Source: Trachelipus rathkii (taxonomy: Eukaryota > Arthropoda > Malacostraca > Isopoda > Trachelipodidae). From it: 17,500 bases of DNA. Position numbers and translations under genes: made by a program. Below are positions 7,876 to 17,500 of the stretch, in pieces. The notes under the pieces are model-generated. The model saw only the letters and a program-made list of their open reading frames with translations, was not told where the DNA came from and made no database searches. How positions within the stretch are numbered: the first letter of the stretch is position 1; each line of letters opens with the position of its first letter. The stretch is taken from NCBI GenBank assembly GCA_015478945.1, contig JABUQX010103476.1, positions 1 to 17,500 of the forward strand. The letters are read 5' to 3'.

Positions 7876-9386
7876 TAAAAAATTACTAAAATCGAAATTG
7901 AACAGGATGATTTCAAATAACATTCATTATTTTCCTTTCACCAAAGATAAAAATACTCTGAACATCAAAATATAAATTGCCCTTAATCAGCATCCAAATT
8001 TCAAAATAATTAACAATTGAAAATTAAACGAAAAACTCGAAATTAGATTTCTATTCTAGATTAGAAGTTTTACTAATATCTTCGCGACAAAATGTATAAA
8101 CTAAGAATTGAAATGGGTAGAGGATTTCTGTATCAAAATTCTTCTTATGGAATGGAAAAATAATTAACAAGTGGAGGAAATATTAATAATAAGTGACTGA
8201 AACTTTGCCTTATTCATTTTTTTTCCTACTCATCACCCTAAAATTTGGAAAAGTGAATTACAAAATGACTAAAGATTAGACAGCAAGGGTCGAGTATACC
8301 ATTCTTTCAGAACACAATCTTTAAGTGATTTTTTTTTTTGCAAGATATAAAAAAATAAACTAAAAGAAATAAGTTAGTGAAAACTATGGTGACGATTCCA
8401 GTATTTAAAAGAATCAATCTTTTCATGAATGAAAACTTGGCAAGCAAAAAAAAAAAAACAGCTCTTTTTCTATGATAACAAACCACCTCTCTCTCTAATT
8501 ACTAAAAGGAAAAATCATTGGAAAACATTTCATTAACTTGCAAAGAATTTTCTTAGGCTTTAAATATCACCATAATTTTCTCAATCTATTCTAGCGAGAC
8601 CACCACTTTCTATCTCACCTTACGCTCAACATTTCTTTTTTTCTCGTCTTTTTCTCCATACTAACTTTCTGTGTCTTTCATTATCAGTGATATTACATTT
8701 ACTGCTTGTTACAACCAACCACATCACTTTATTTCTTTTCCTTTCATACCTTACTTACATTCCTGAATTTTTAAAACTCATAATTTCTTAATTACTAGCT
8801 TCCAGATCCTCCTCCTCTTCACCATGTTATATTTTTTCAACCTTTCTAATACTTGATATATTATACAGTATGTTATATATAAATTGTACTACTATGCAAT
8901 TATTTTCTCATGTATAACAAAAGACATTTATACTATTTATTCACTTCTTCAACAATCATTATTTTCCGACACTAATTTATATTTATTACACCGCAGACTC
9001 AAATCATATTTTCATTCTTTGCATGCAGTCTTTCAAAGGTTTCTGAATTCTTTTATTATTGTCTCAAAATATTGTTTCCGCTCAAATAAATCTTTGTTTA
9101 CCGTTCAATAAATATGCTTAAAAAAATCCACTTTTGTGAATTTTGTTTTGCATAAGAATACCATTTTTATTGCTTTTCTAACAGAATGGATAATTGCTGT
9201 TTTAATCTTGCATTTATAATTTAATTCCACAAATTTGGCACTACATTAACACTCATTGAAACTACATTTTACTCACACACTTACTAGTAATTCTTCCTAG
9301 ATACTTTTTCAAAATTCCCTACTCCGTAATTTTAAATTATTTGTAAAATAAGCAATAATGATTTAGCAAATCATGATTTATTGATA
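7876..9386. other. AT-rich spacer with pyrimidine-rich section, no gene seen
   Basis: The first part is A-rich with short poly(A) and poly(T) runs (about 8330-8339 and 8447-8458). About 8580-8830 is pyrimidine-rich on the plus strand (many TTTC, CTT and CCTCCTC words). A TTG-initiated open frame at 8884-9111 translates to an unremarkable Phe/Leu/Ser/Tyr-rich peptide. Nothing can be assigned. Confidence 0.45.
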
Positions 9387-9463
9387 AAATAAAAAATCTC
9401 GCTGTTTTCGGATATATGATCTTTTATTTTGCTAGAGCGGGAAAGTAGAGATTTTTTTTATTT
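9387..9463. repeat. near-perfect inverted repeat (14/16-bp arms)
   Basis: AAATAAAAAATCTC (9387-9400) pairs with GAGATTTTTTTTATTT (9448-9463), apart from two extra T. The 47-base spacer holds GC-richer sequence. The arms are A/T-dominated, so chance is possible. It could form a hairpin or be a very short MITE, but no flanking duplication was seen. Confidence 0.4.
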
Positions 9464-10272
9464 ACTTCACACAACAATTCCAGAAAATTCTCAGATCTAA
9501 AGAAATTCATTTAATTTTTAAGATCAATTTTCACACATGGCGCGCTTTATAATGGCGCATGTATCCAAATACTGTATTCTTTGCAGTATGTTGTCATTTT
9601 AGTCTCAGTGAATCCTTTTTCTGGACATCTAATGTCCTTTTACCCGCTTTCATATAATGTTCTCAGAGTGTCAAATTATACGAGTGATTGCGTCTTAGAC
9701 ACACTCTCTTACTATGAATATGAGTGTAGTAAATTCTCACTCATTGATAGTAGTTATGCTGAGAAGGAAACTTCTATTAAGTTTAGGTGTATTATACAGT
9801 AGTGATCTATTATGCTCATTATTAAAGTGGCAAACTTGCGCTGGCTGGGTCATAAACGTGGACATTTGAGTGTGCTTTTTGAGACTGGAATGATACTTTT
9901 GTGTAATTAAAGCCACTATATTGACATTCGTTCAATAAATCACAGTAAAATACTAGGTAATTCAGAAAGCTGCACATATTTTTAACACCACTTTGTGAAT
10001 TTAAATATAATATGGTTGTCTAGTTAAGAGTTAATTATTAACAAGGAGTTGTACCCTACTCTGTTATGCGATTATTGTTAAGACACCTAGCGCTATGTCA
10101 TCGTGTTGTCACATGAGAGTTATTCGATAAATCATAATAACAACCGAGATAGCAAGATGCATGAAGTTGTTTTGTCATCGCTTTTAGATAAAATCCCTTA
10201 CTAATTTTTTATAATACTCTTAGTGTATTTATTAACGTGAATTCCCTGCCCCCTGGTCCCCAGATTACGCCA
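9464..10272. other. more complex unique sequence, no gene seen
   Basis: Base order is less monotonous than around it. It has a direct repeat ATGGCGC at 9538-9544 and 9552-9558, and a 7-bp inverted repeat AGAGTGT/ACACTCT (9665-9671, 9701-9707). The open frame 9581-9802 begins at a TTG and has no recognised family; its first ATG is 17 codons in. The segment ends in CCCTGCCCCCTGGTCCCCAG, an unusually GC-rich patch right before the AT block. Confidence 0.4.
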
Positions 10273-11038
10273 TGTATATACTATATATTATAATTATGAA
10301 TATATATATAGTATTAATATTATTATATTAAATATATATATATTATAATATATTATATATATTAATATATAGATATATATATTATTATATATAATAATAT
10401 GATATATATCATATATAATATATATATATATTATATATAATATAATTATATATATATATATAATATAAAAAATTATATTATATTAATGATTAATATATTA
10501 TAATAATAATAATATATTATATATATATATATATATACTATATATTAAATATATCATATATTATATATATATATATATTATATATATAAATATATATATA
10601 TATTAATTATAATATTATTAATATAATATAATATATTATATATAATATTTATATTAATATACCATTATAATGATATTAATTATTATATTATATATATATA
10701 ATATATATATATATTAATATTTATATATAATATATATAATATTATAATATATTATATATAATATTATATATATAATAATATAATATAATATATATATATA
10801 ATTAATATATATTACATTATATATATATTAATAATTATAATAGTATATTATATTATATAATATATATATATAAAATATATATAATATATATATTTATATT
10901 ATATATAATATTAAATAATATATATATATATTAATAATATATATAATATATATATTCTATATATATATTAATCTATACGATATATATAAGTTATATAATA
11001 TATAATTATAAAAAAATAAATATATAATTATAAATATC
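10273..11038. repeat. large AT-only block (about 765 bp), irregular and palindromic
   Basis: Almost only A and T, with a handful of G or C. It is not a clean (TA)n: TATATA words alternate with TTAAT, ATAAT and TATTA, and many palindromes occur, for example ATATGATATATATCATAT at about 10399-10416. Such blocks can extrude cruciforms, unwind easily and are prone to assembly and base-calling errors. Confidence 0.93.
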
Positions 11039-11550
11039 TAGTGGTAACGTTAATATCAAATATGAAGTAATGATAGCATTCTACTCACAATTATTTTGTA
11101 GTACTTTTTATAATAAATATTAAAAGTAAATTGAGTAAAAGATACTTAATTATTTGAATTTATTATTTTATTCAAGCTAAAGCATATAAAAAAACTGAGT
11201 ATAGAATTTAAATTTTAGAAGAAGAAACATCATGAAATATTATATGGAATTAATATATTAATTATAAAAATATTCATATTAGTGTAAATTTCTCCGCGCT
11301 ATACTCCTATCGATCTTAGAGAGTATATAAATTACTCTAAAAGCTATATGAGCGTACATTAGATCTATTACATATTTCTACATCTAATATAATTAAATAT
11401 AGGGCCAGGCCAATAAGACATATCTATAACCTTGCTGTGTAGAACTAGAAAAGATATACGACTAATTCTGCGAGTACTATAGAAAATTTTCGGCTCTCAA
11501 CGTGAAAACGTAGCATCTGTAATATAATTTGAATAATATAAAGTGAATAT

Positions 11551-11553
<3 letters not shown>
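11039..11553. other. AT-rich unique spacer, no gene seen
   Basis: No ORF longer than about 60 codons, no recognisable repeat and no RNA gene visible. Confidence 0.45.

Positions 11554-11613
<60 letters not shown>
11554..11613. repeat. compound (TC)n(AT)n microsatellite
   Basis: About fifteen TC repeats (11554-11584) pass directly into about fourteen AT repeats (11585-11613). Both halves are uninterrupted, in contrast to the irregular AT blocks nearby. Confidence 0.97.
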
Positions 11614-11614
<1 letters not shown>

Positions 11615-11639
11615 CAGAGTAATATAGAATCATAAATAT

Positions 11640-11740
11640 TAAAAAATATATATAAGATATAATATATTATATTATACGCTAACTTAAAGTATATATTATA
11701 TATATATATATATATTATATATATAATATATTATATTATG
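11640..11740. repeat. short AT-only block
   Basis: Irregular TATA/TTATAT sequence interrupted near 11678-11690 by ACGCTAACTTAAAG. It is the same texture as the 10.3-11.0 kb block. Confidence 0.85.
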
Positions 11741-12742
11741 CTAAATGATCATAAATCATGAGTAGAGTTGGTAAAAAGCGGTGTTCATCATGGTTCTCTG
11801 ATGGTTATACTTTTCCTTAACTATAAACGATTTGTATGATGGAATGAAAAGTAAAAGTTTCTAAGTTTGGCAATAATACTAAATTGTTTTCCCTGTTTTG
11901 GGAAACTTCTTGAAGAAATTAAGATTCTTAGAATGACCAGGACCTATTAGTTGTTACCTATATATATATAATATTATAACATAAAAATTTATTTTGGTAT
12001 TAAGAATGATGAATTTTGTAATACAGTAAATACAAGTTAAGTTGAAAAAAAAAGGCCCTCCATATTCAAAAAAAGGGCCCCACCCTTTTAACTCTTGCTA
12101 GAGTTAATTTTTTGATGTATAATTATTATTTATAAGTTAATAAATTTATTATTATATTTAAGTGTTTTTTTGTTTAACTAAATATAGGTAGAATAATTAT
12201 TTATTTTGTAATCATATTCGTAGGTAGATGAAGTAGATGAAGAAGATGAAGAGAAGAGAAAGGTAAAGTTAATTGCTCGCAGAGATTGAGTCTGACGAGA
12301 TAAATAGAAGAGATGATCACCAGAAGTGAGGATCAACACGTAGATAAGTCTCGTAGGTTGAGTTGAATTTTTTTGATGTATGTGTTGAGATGAGAGGTGA
12401 GAGAGATTACGTAAATGTAGAGTGAGGATTGTAGTTTAAGGATTTTTGTTGTGAGCTAAAATGATGAAGAATGTTTATTTGGTTTTTTAGATTAGTATGA
12501 TGATGTGATGTTGTGTTTTTAATAAGTAAAAATATATATAAAAAAATATTAATATAAAATAAAAAAAGGTAAATATCTTTACTTATATATATCCACAAAA
12601 AATTCCTAAAGATGGGCTCAAGACTTAATTAAACTCTCTTATATTAAATTTATTACCCATAATCAGTGGTTATGTTATCACACATGTCACTACCCCTTTC
12701 TCGATCATATAAGAAATATAGGCCTTATAGCCAAGAACATGA
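11741..12742. other. spacer with AAAGGCCC duplication and a GATGAA purine tract
   Basis: Two related words, AAAAAAAAAGGCCC and AAAAAAAGGGCCCC, lie about 25 bp apart near 12045-12080. A GTAGATGAAG/GAAGATGAAG purine tract (12224-12262) could encode an acidic peptide and is discussed as a finding. The minus-strand ORF 12598-12407 has a low-complexity translation and is not supported as a gene. Confidence 0.45.
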
Positions 12743-12761
12743 CCACCTGCAAAGCAGGTGG
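12743..12761 (+). terminator. perfect hairpin followed by T run (terminator-like)
   Basis: CCACCTGC-AAA-GCAGGTGG is an 8-bp perfect GC-rich stem with a 3-base loop, followed by ATTTTT on the plus strand. This is the form of a bacterial intrinsic terminator. No plus-strand gene precedes it, and the surroundings look eukaryotic, so it may be a chance palindrome or part of an unknown repeat. Confidence 0.35.
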
Positions 12762-12835
12762 ATTTTTAAGATAAATTAATAATATATACTTAAAAGAATA
12801 ACAGAATATACAAAAAATTAAACAAATTATATATA

Positions 12836-13027
12836 TTAGTGTCTAGTGATATGTTTAATATATGCCAATATACCCAGCGTCAGAAGTATAATCGCATCTT
12901 CAAAAAAAATAAGGTTGTGTTCATGCCTTTTTTTGTGACTATCAATTTGGACTCCTTTTACTGTGATAAGTGCGTTAATATCGATGGTTATCTTAACCTT
13001 GTGTGATTGATTTGGCCTGTCATCCAT
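12836..13027 (-). CDS. small ORF with Shine-Dalgarno-like leader, unknown
   Basis: Sixty-three codons from an ATG at 13027. The minus strand reads GAGGAG, five bases, then ATG, which is ideal bacterial ribosome-binding-site spacing. The product begins MDDRPNQ, has a mixed charged and hydrophobic N-terminal half, a His/Lys-rich patch (about residues 31-38), and a short hydrophobic stretch AIILLTLGILAYI (residues 45-57), too short for a confident membrane span. I do not recognise the family. A terminator-like hairpin lies about 75 bp beyond the stop, but its T run is on the opposite strand. It could be an insert of bacterial origin, an exon or a chance ORF. Chance is the most likely in a window with no other bacterial gene. 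Confidence 0.18.
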   Translation of the reverse strand: MDDRPNQSHKVKITIDINALITVKGVQIDSHKKRHEHNLIFFEDAIILLTLGILAYIKHITRH

Positions 13028-13668
13028 AATTTCTCCTCGAAATAAGTGGTGTGTGGATACTCGTTTTTGCCAATTGTGCGGGACTACATATGTTTCAAAT
13101 CCAATACTTATATGGATATACTAGTTTTATAGAGTTCTAATTGCAGTAATATGTATCTGAGATAATAGTACTAAGAAATGGTATTTACATGATATCGTTT
13201 ATCAATAAAGTAGGTCGATAAGCACTTTGTGACACAATTTCATAAAAATTCCGTAATGAATGACTCGAAGAAAAAATGCGAATTGGATAAAGCATTATAC
13301 GACACGTCTTTAAACATTGCATACTGATTGAGGCGTTAAATGGGTCCATTGTCGTGTGCCTATTGCATCTCGCTATATTTTTACTTTTTCGTCACTATAG
13401 CACCTTCAATATATTATCGGAGATATCTCAGGTCGGGCCTTCTATTGCATAATCCAAATATGGGTTACGAGTCCTTTTTTACAGTAATCTCAGGCGATTA
13501 TATTTATATATTTAAGTTTTATATTTTATTTTAATCACTTTGTTTTATAGATTAATAGGTATTAATTACTTATTTAATGTCAATGTTATTTTAATCAAAA
13601 TAACTAGGTCTATGGTAACTATACTATTATATTATTATATGATTAGAAAAATTATTAAATAATGTAGT
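13028..13668. other. unique spacer, no gene supported
   Basis: Moderately complex sequence. An ATG-started 64-codon frame at 13340-13534 translates to an aromatic-rich peptide (many Tyr and Phe) with no recognised motif. Nothing else can be assigned. Confidence 0.4.
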
Positions 13669-13860
13669 ATAATTATATATATATATATTAATATATATAA
13701 TATATATTAATATCTATATATATTATTATCATATTAAGTATATTATATATATATTATAATATAATATTATTATAATATATATATATATATAATTAATTAA
13801 TTTATATTATATATATAATATATATATTTATATATAATATATTAAATATATATTATAAAT
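13669..13860. repeat. AT-only block (about 190 bp)
   Basis: Irregular TATAT/TTAAT sequence with a few C interruptions, the same class as the other AT blocks in the right half. Confidence 0.9.
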
Positions 13861-14451
13861 GATAATGTAAATTGATAAATATCAAAGCCTATTGGGTACT
13901 GATATTATAGTAGTGATATTAATCGTAAGCTTACCACATTCTACTATTTAATAAAAGATTATAATCTATATGGTTTTACCTCCGTTCTTCTTTATGCTTA
14001 CACTGCACAGAATACTTTCTTTATGAACTAGGCTTCAATTCTATAAATCGTGTTAGTGATCAGGAATTTTTTTATATTTGTTTAAAAACTCATATATGTT
14101 CTTTTTGTTTAAGTAATTTTCGCAACTGCCTACGACACTTAGAGGAGAGGTGGTGAGGCGTGACCGTTTTTTTGAATTGGTGTCGCCGTGAAACGTAGAG
14201 ATGAATGCATAGGTAACTATACGCTATATCTATTTAAGCATGTGTCTATGTAAGTTGTGCTATAACCTAAACCTCTAGACGTGAAATTTTTACAATTCAT
14301 AATTAAAAGTATATTAGAACTCACAAGTAACACTCTCAAGAACGTTTCATCAAAAAAATGAAGCGATTACAAAAAATCATAAAGCTCTACTTAGTCGTCC
14401 ATTTGAGAGAGATCGAGAGTAGACACACACTCATTAGAGGAAAATGAAATT
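13861..14451. other. unique spacer, no gene seen
   Basis: Unremarkable AT-rich sequence with a G-rich patch near 14140-14165 (GAGGAGAGGTGGTGAGGCG). No ORF, RNA gene or repeat recognised. Confidence 0.4.
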
Positions 14452-14712
14452 ATGAACTTACAACTCGAAATAAAAGATAAGCACACAGCAGACTGTATAT
14501 ATTCGGACTACCGTTTCCTCTCATTCGCTTATTATGTTATCATGCTATGTGCTGTCTCTCAACGCATGTTCCCTAGAGGCTTACTGCATAGTGGATGTGA
14601 TTTTAGTCGCACCGAAGAGATAAATTTCATTGAACGCGTCGCATTCGACATGCATATCTTCTCATGTTCTTATGCGTCTACAGAAACGCGCTACGCTGTA
14701 TCTACTGACTAG
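14452..14712 (+). CDS. 86-codon ORF of unknown function
   Basis: Open from an ATG at 14452 to TAG at 14710-14712. The stretch is clearly richer in G and C than its flanks. The predicted peptide is well mixed, with charged residues throughout and four scattered Cys, unlike the Ile/Tyr/Asn-rich translations of chance AT ORFs. It has no signal peptide, and a hydrophobic patch sits near residues 24-35 (LSFAYYVIMLCA). There is no recognised domain, paralogue in the window, or splice-site context that would decide whether it is an exon, a fragment of a mobile element or chance. Existence as a gene is unproven. Confidence 0.2.
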   Translation: MNLQLEIKDKHTADCIYSDYRFLSFAYYVIMLCAVSQRMFPRGLLHSGCDFSRTEEINFIERVAFDMHIFSCSYASTETRYAVSTD

Positions 14713-15128
14713 CGACAAGAAATTTTTTCTGATTTCTATCAGTTATTGGGAAAAAAGAAAGAATAAAAGTTAAATATATTAACTCTTTATTAGCTAGTTG
14801 CATAACTACTTTGCTAATCTCCAGAAGCTTTAGACCTTAGAGCACAGAAACACGATTAATCCAATTAGATGACATATTTTTTATACAAGAGCAACACGCA
14901 CCACACCAGATATAATTCAATAACATATTTCTAATTCGCTATTGTCTGTCCTTTGCACAACCGTAGAACATTTACACATTTTTATAGCTAAAAGGACGTC
15001 TCGCGACTAGGTTAATAAGCAACGCAATAATCTAGTATCAGCGGTTTAACAAAATACCATAGATAAGGACATGAATATCGTTTATGCTCAATTAAAATAA
15101 AAGGGTGAAACACATACATATAAATGCA
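14713..15128. other. unique spacer, no gene seen
   Basis: AT-rich, mixed sequence with no ORF of note and no recognisable repeat. Confidence 0.4.
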
Positions 15129-15428
15129 TTATATATAATATATTATTAATTAAATTATATATATAACTATATATATATTATTATATAATATATATATATA
15201 TATATATTATATATTATAATATATATTATATATATATATATTAATATAATAATACTAATATATATAATTATATTATTAATATATATATATATATATATAA
15301 TTATAATATTATTATAAATAATAATCTTATATATATTAATATTAATATTAATATATATATACATATAATATATATATTATTTATATATATTATTAATATA
15401 TATATCTATATAGTAATTAAAAATATCG
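15129..15428. repeat. AT-only block (about 300 bp)
   Basis: Nearly pure A/T with irregular alternation of TATATA, TTAAT and TAATA. A minus-strand frame of 65 codons here reads only Ile, Tyr and Asn and is an artefact of the repeat. Confidence 0.92.
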
Positions 15429-15634
15429 ATAATTGATATTAAATAAAAAATTTTATTTTTTTTATTTGGGGCAGTTTATTATATTATTTGTTTTATGTTT
15501 TTTGGGGGCGTATAGAGGGAGATATAATAATACGTAATTAATTATAATTACCGTAGTGGTACTATAATATTTTACCTTTACATTTATCAAATTTTTTTAT
15601 TAATCATTAGATATTTTAGCTAATATTTCATTAT
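15429..15634. other. AT-rich unique spacer
   Basis: T-rich sequence with GGGGCAG and TTTGGGGGCG patches; nothing assignable. Confidence 0.4.
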
Positions 15635-15645
15635 TCTATTTAAGT
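15635..15645. repeat. left direct repeat, possible target-site duplication
   Basis: TCTATTTAAGT, identical to 15868-15878 at the other side of the candidate MITE. Confidence 0.5.
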
Positions 15646-15867
15646 CTATAGCAGGGGGTCCTAAACTTTTTAACACTCATATACAGTGCCTAATATGATA
15701 GACTTTATCCAACTTATAAATTCCTAGTTTAAGGCCATAGATACTATATGCTAGCTTACATTCAAGGTTTTGTTAATTCGAGAGACATAGTTGCGATCAT
15801 GTAAAAGCTAAATATGAGTAACGACTTAGTAATACGCTTATGTTTGTGAAAAGTTTAGGATTTACCC
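15646..15867. mobile_element. candidate hAT-like MITE (about 220 bp)
   Basis: The left end carries CAGGGGGTCCTAAACTTTTT (from 15652), close to the CAGGGGTC-type termini of hAT transposons. The right end carries the exact complement of its inner part: TCCTAAACTTTT (15659-15670) pairs with AAAAGTTTAGGA (15849-15860), followed by a degraded TTTACCC. The unit is bounded by an 11-bp direct repeat TCTATTTAAGT (15635-15645 and 15868-15878). Canonical hAT duplications are 8 bp, so exact borders are uncertain, and six bases (CTATAG) lie between the left repeat and CAGGG. There is no coding capacity, consistent with a non-autonomous element moved by a transposase from elsewhere. Confidence 0.5.
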
Positions 15868-15878
15868 TCTATTTAAGT
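15868..15878. repeat. right direct repeat, possible target-site duplication
   Basis: TCTATTTAAGT, the partner of 15635-15645. Confidence 0.5.
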
Positions 15879-17149
15879 GAGAGAAACAACTATCAGTGAT
15901 TAAAATGATTCCAACTCGAGTGGGTTTTACTTAATTAAGAAAGTTGCTAATACATAGTTGAATGCTAATTATATATAAATTTATACATTCATTCATATTA
16001 GTTATTATTTTGAAGAGAATACTGATTATTGTAGTGTCGAGTGCTTCAGCAGAGATAGCTGTCACGGCAAGTGCGCCTTTTTGGTTTGCTCACAGTAATG
16101 TGTAGAATCCATGTGAAAGCGTACTTCAATTTAAGTAAATTAATGGTAGGGTATTAGGAATTAAATGTGTTAAATCATGAAATAACATATAGAATGAAGG
16201 AGGCTAATGGAATTAATAATAGAAATAAAAAAAAAATATTACAATTACGAAATATAAAAGAATCAAAGGGATTTTTTAAAAAATCTATAAACATTATTTT
16301 ATTAATGAATTATAAATTTATTAATATATATTTTTACTGTTTTCTTGTACAGAATTTTAATTAAAAAATTATTTATTTGATTAATCTATCTTATTATTTA
16401 TCAGTATTAAATTATCTTCATCAAGTAGGGACAAGAGTAATTGAAGTATACTATTTTTGACAATCAATACACGGTTAGAGGCTTAAGGTATTTCCTGGCA
16501 GCGTAGAATCAGTAACAGCTTCCCTCATACACAGGCGCATTAAGTAGTGGCACGTAGATGACTAGTTTTATGGTATTAGTATACGCTAATTTATTTGTTG
16601 GGTATTGGATTATTTTAGTAAGAAATACTTATGAGCTGACTACAAAGCTGAGACAAGCAAACTTGTTAGGGAACGCTAGTGAAATTTAACCTCTTGATAG
16701 ATACTAGCTATCAGATGAAATGTCAATTAGCACGGAGGAGATGTATGTGTTTCACAAAAACATGTTTTGTAGAAAATGTAGTTAAACTCTTCAGCCCACA
16801 CACCTTGTTATTACAGATACGCTTAACATTGCACCTTGTCAAAAATCTCAAGTTAAGATAAGACAATCGTAAATATATATGATACTACTACTTAAAAAAT
16901 AATATTAATCATTATTTTATAGATTTGATAATAAGTATTCATAATTTGTATCAATTTGTGTAGATTTTAGATTATTTTATTCTCTATATTTTTAAAGTTT
17001 GTTATTATTATTCCTTCTAATTGTGAGTTTTAAGTTGATAGTGTGAAATGTTAATAAAGATCTTCAAATGCCCTCAGTAAAACTATCTATTATCACACGA
17101 GGGATGAGGAAGGCATATCAGTATAAAGTATATATAACTACATCATATA
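15879..17149. other. AT-rich unique spacer, no gene supported
   Basis: Mixed sequence without recognisable repeats. Plus-strand frames at 16167-16364 (Lys/Asn/Ile-rich) and 16679-16861 (basic, 60 codons) show no family features and look like chance ORFs. Confidence 0.4.
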
Positions 17150-17224
17150 TTTAAAGTATACATATATATATAATTATATATATATATATATATATTAATA
17201 ATATATAATATATATAATATTAAT
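17150..17224. repeat. short AT-only block
   Basis: TATATA/TTAATA sequence of the same class as the earlier AT blocks, ending at a palindromic stretch. Confidence 0.88.
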
Positions 17225-17278
17225 TTCTAATATTAGAATATTATTACATAAGCTATTAAATAAGCTTAGTTTATGTAA
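17225..17278. repeat. palindrome and inverted repeat pair
   Basis: TTCTAATATTAGAA (17225-17238) is a perfect 14-bp palindrome. Directly after it, TTACATAA (17244-17251) pairs with TTATGTAA (17271-17278) around an internal AAGCTT. Possible cruciform; function unknown. Confidence 0.55.
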
Positions 17279-17500
17279 GTAGTATTATATAAAAGGCCCT
17301 AGGATAAATTGTTATGAGAAACTACAAGTTAAGAAGTTAATATATACATATATATATATAGATTAAGAATCATAGATATCTTCTATAATACATAGGTTTA
17401 TTAAGTCGTATAAGAGCTTCAGGTCTTATTAACTTTAAGACCTCCTTCAGTATACTAACGCTTAATAAATTAGGTGGAAGACTGATAAAATTTATACAAT
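17279..17500. other. window end with one hairpin
   Basis: AT-rich DNA. AGGTCTTA (17421-17428) and TAAGACCT (17436-17443) form an 8-bp stem with a 7-base loop. No T run follows it, and no gene is adjacent. Confidence 0.5.

Noticed and set aside
8884..9802. Plus-strand ORFs at 8884-9111 and 9581-9802
   Set aside because: Both begin at TTG rather than ATG, match no family, and have no gene context.
9835..9852. Plus-strand LRWLGH, a motif seen near the C-terminus of some LINE polyproteins
   Set aside because: Six residues without supporting sequence on either side are not enough to call a LINE fragment.
12407..12598. Minus-strand 63-codon ORF
   Set aside because: Low-complexity Phe/Ile/Leu and Asn/His translation of AT-rich DNA, with no motif or supporting signal.
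15167..15364. Minus-strand Ile/Tyr/Asn-only ORF
   Set aside because: Translation of an AT-only block; not a protein.

Overview
The window looks like non-coding, AT-rich nuclear DNA of a eukaryote, most likely an arthropod. A decapod crustacean is my best guess, at low confidence. The grounds are: no dense gene arrangement on either strand; abundant microsatellites and minisatellites; a decayed Jockey-like non-LTR retrotransposon of a type common in arthropods; and a second possible LINE tail ending in a GAT repeat. No intact protein-coding gene, tRNA, rRNA, CRISPR array or prokaryotic operon could be supported.

Layout. 1-100 is a (TA)n run. About 160-2314 is a hexamer minisatellite (TCAGAG/TCAGAA/TCAAAG variants). 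Its centre is organised as four near-identical higher-order units of 426, 438, 426 and about 426 bp. 2315-2900 is unique or degenerate repeat sequence with a ggacaatt-type inverted repeat. About 2905-5425 on the minus strand is the remains of a non-LTR retrotransposon: GC-rich 5' region (5425-5045), AP-type endonuclease (about 4800-4280), linker (4280-3640) and reverse transcriptase (3640-2905). It is riddled with stops and frameshifts, both catalytic centres are altered, and its 3' third is missing. 5426-10270 is AT-rich and holds a long poly(A) tract (7183-7236), a possible plus-strand LINE 3' tail (7730-7875) and small inverted repeats.

From about 10.27 kb onward the texture changes. Large blocks made almost only of A and T, with irregular palindromic order (10273-11038, 11640-11740, 13669-13860, 15129-15428, 17150-17224), alternate with unique DNA. 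A compound (TC)n(AT)n microsatellite lies at 11554-11613. A roughly 220-bp element with hAT-like ends flanked by an 11-bp direct repeat lies at 15635-15878. Around 12.74-13.05 kb a terminator-like hairpin and a 63-codon ORF with a Shine-Dalgarno-like leader look bacterial, but this may be chance.

No genes here work together as a system. The best-supported biology is repeat evolution: recent higher-order amplification of the minisatellite, death and 3' loss of a Jockey-like LINE, and a small non-autonomous DNA transposon candidate. I did not find convincing evidence for a new protein-based system.
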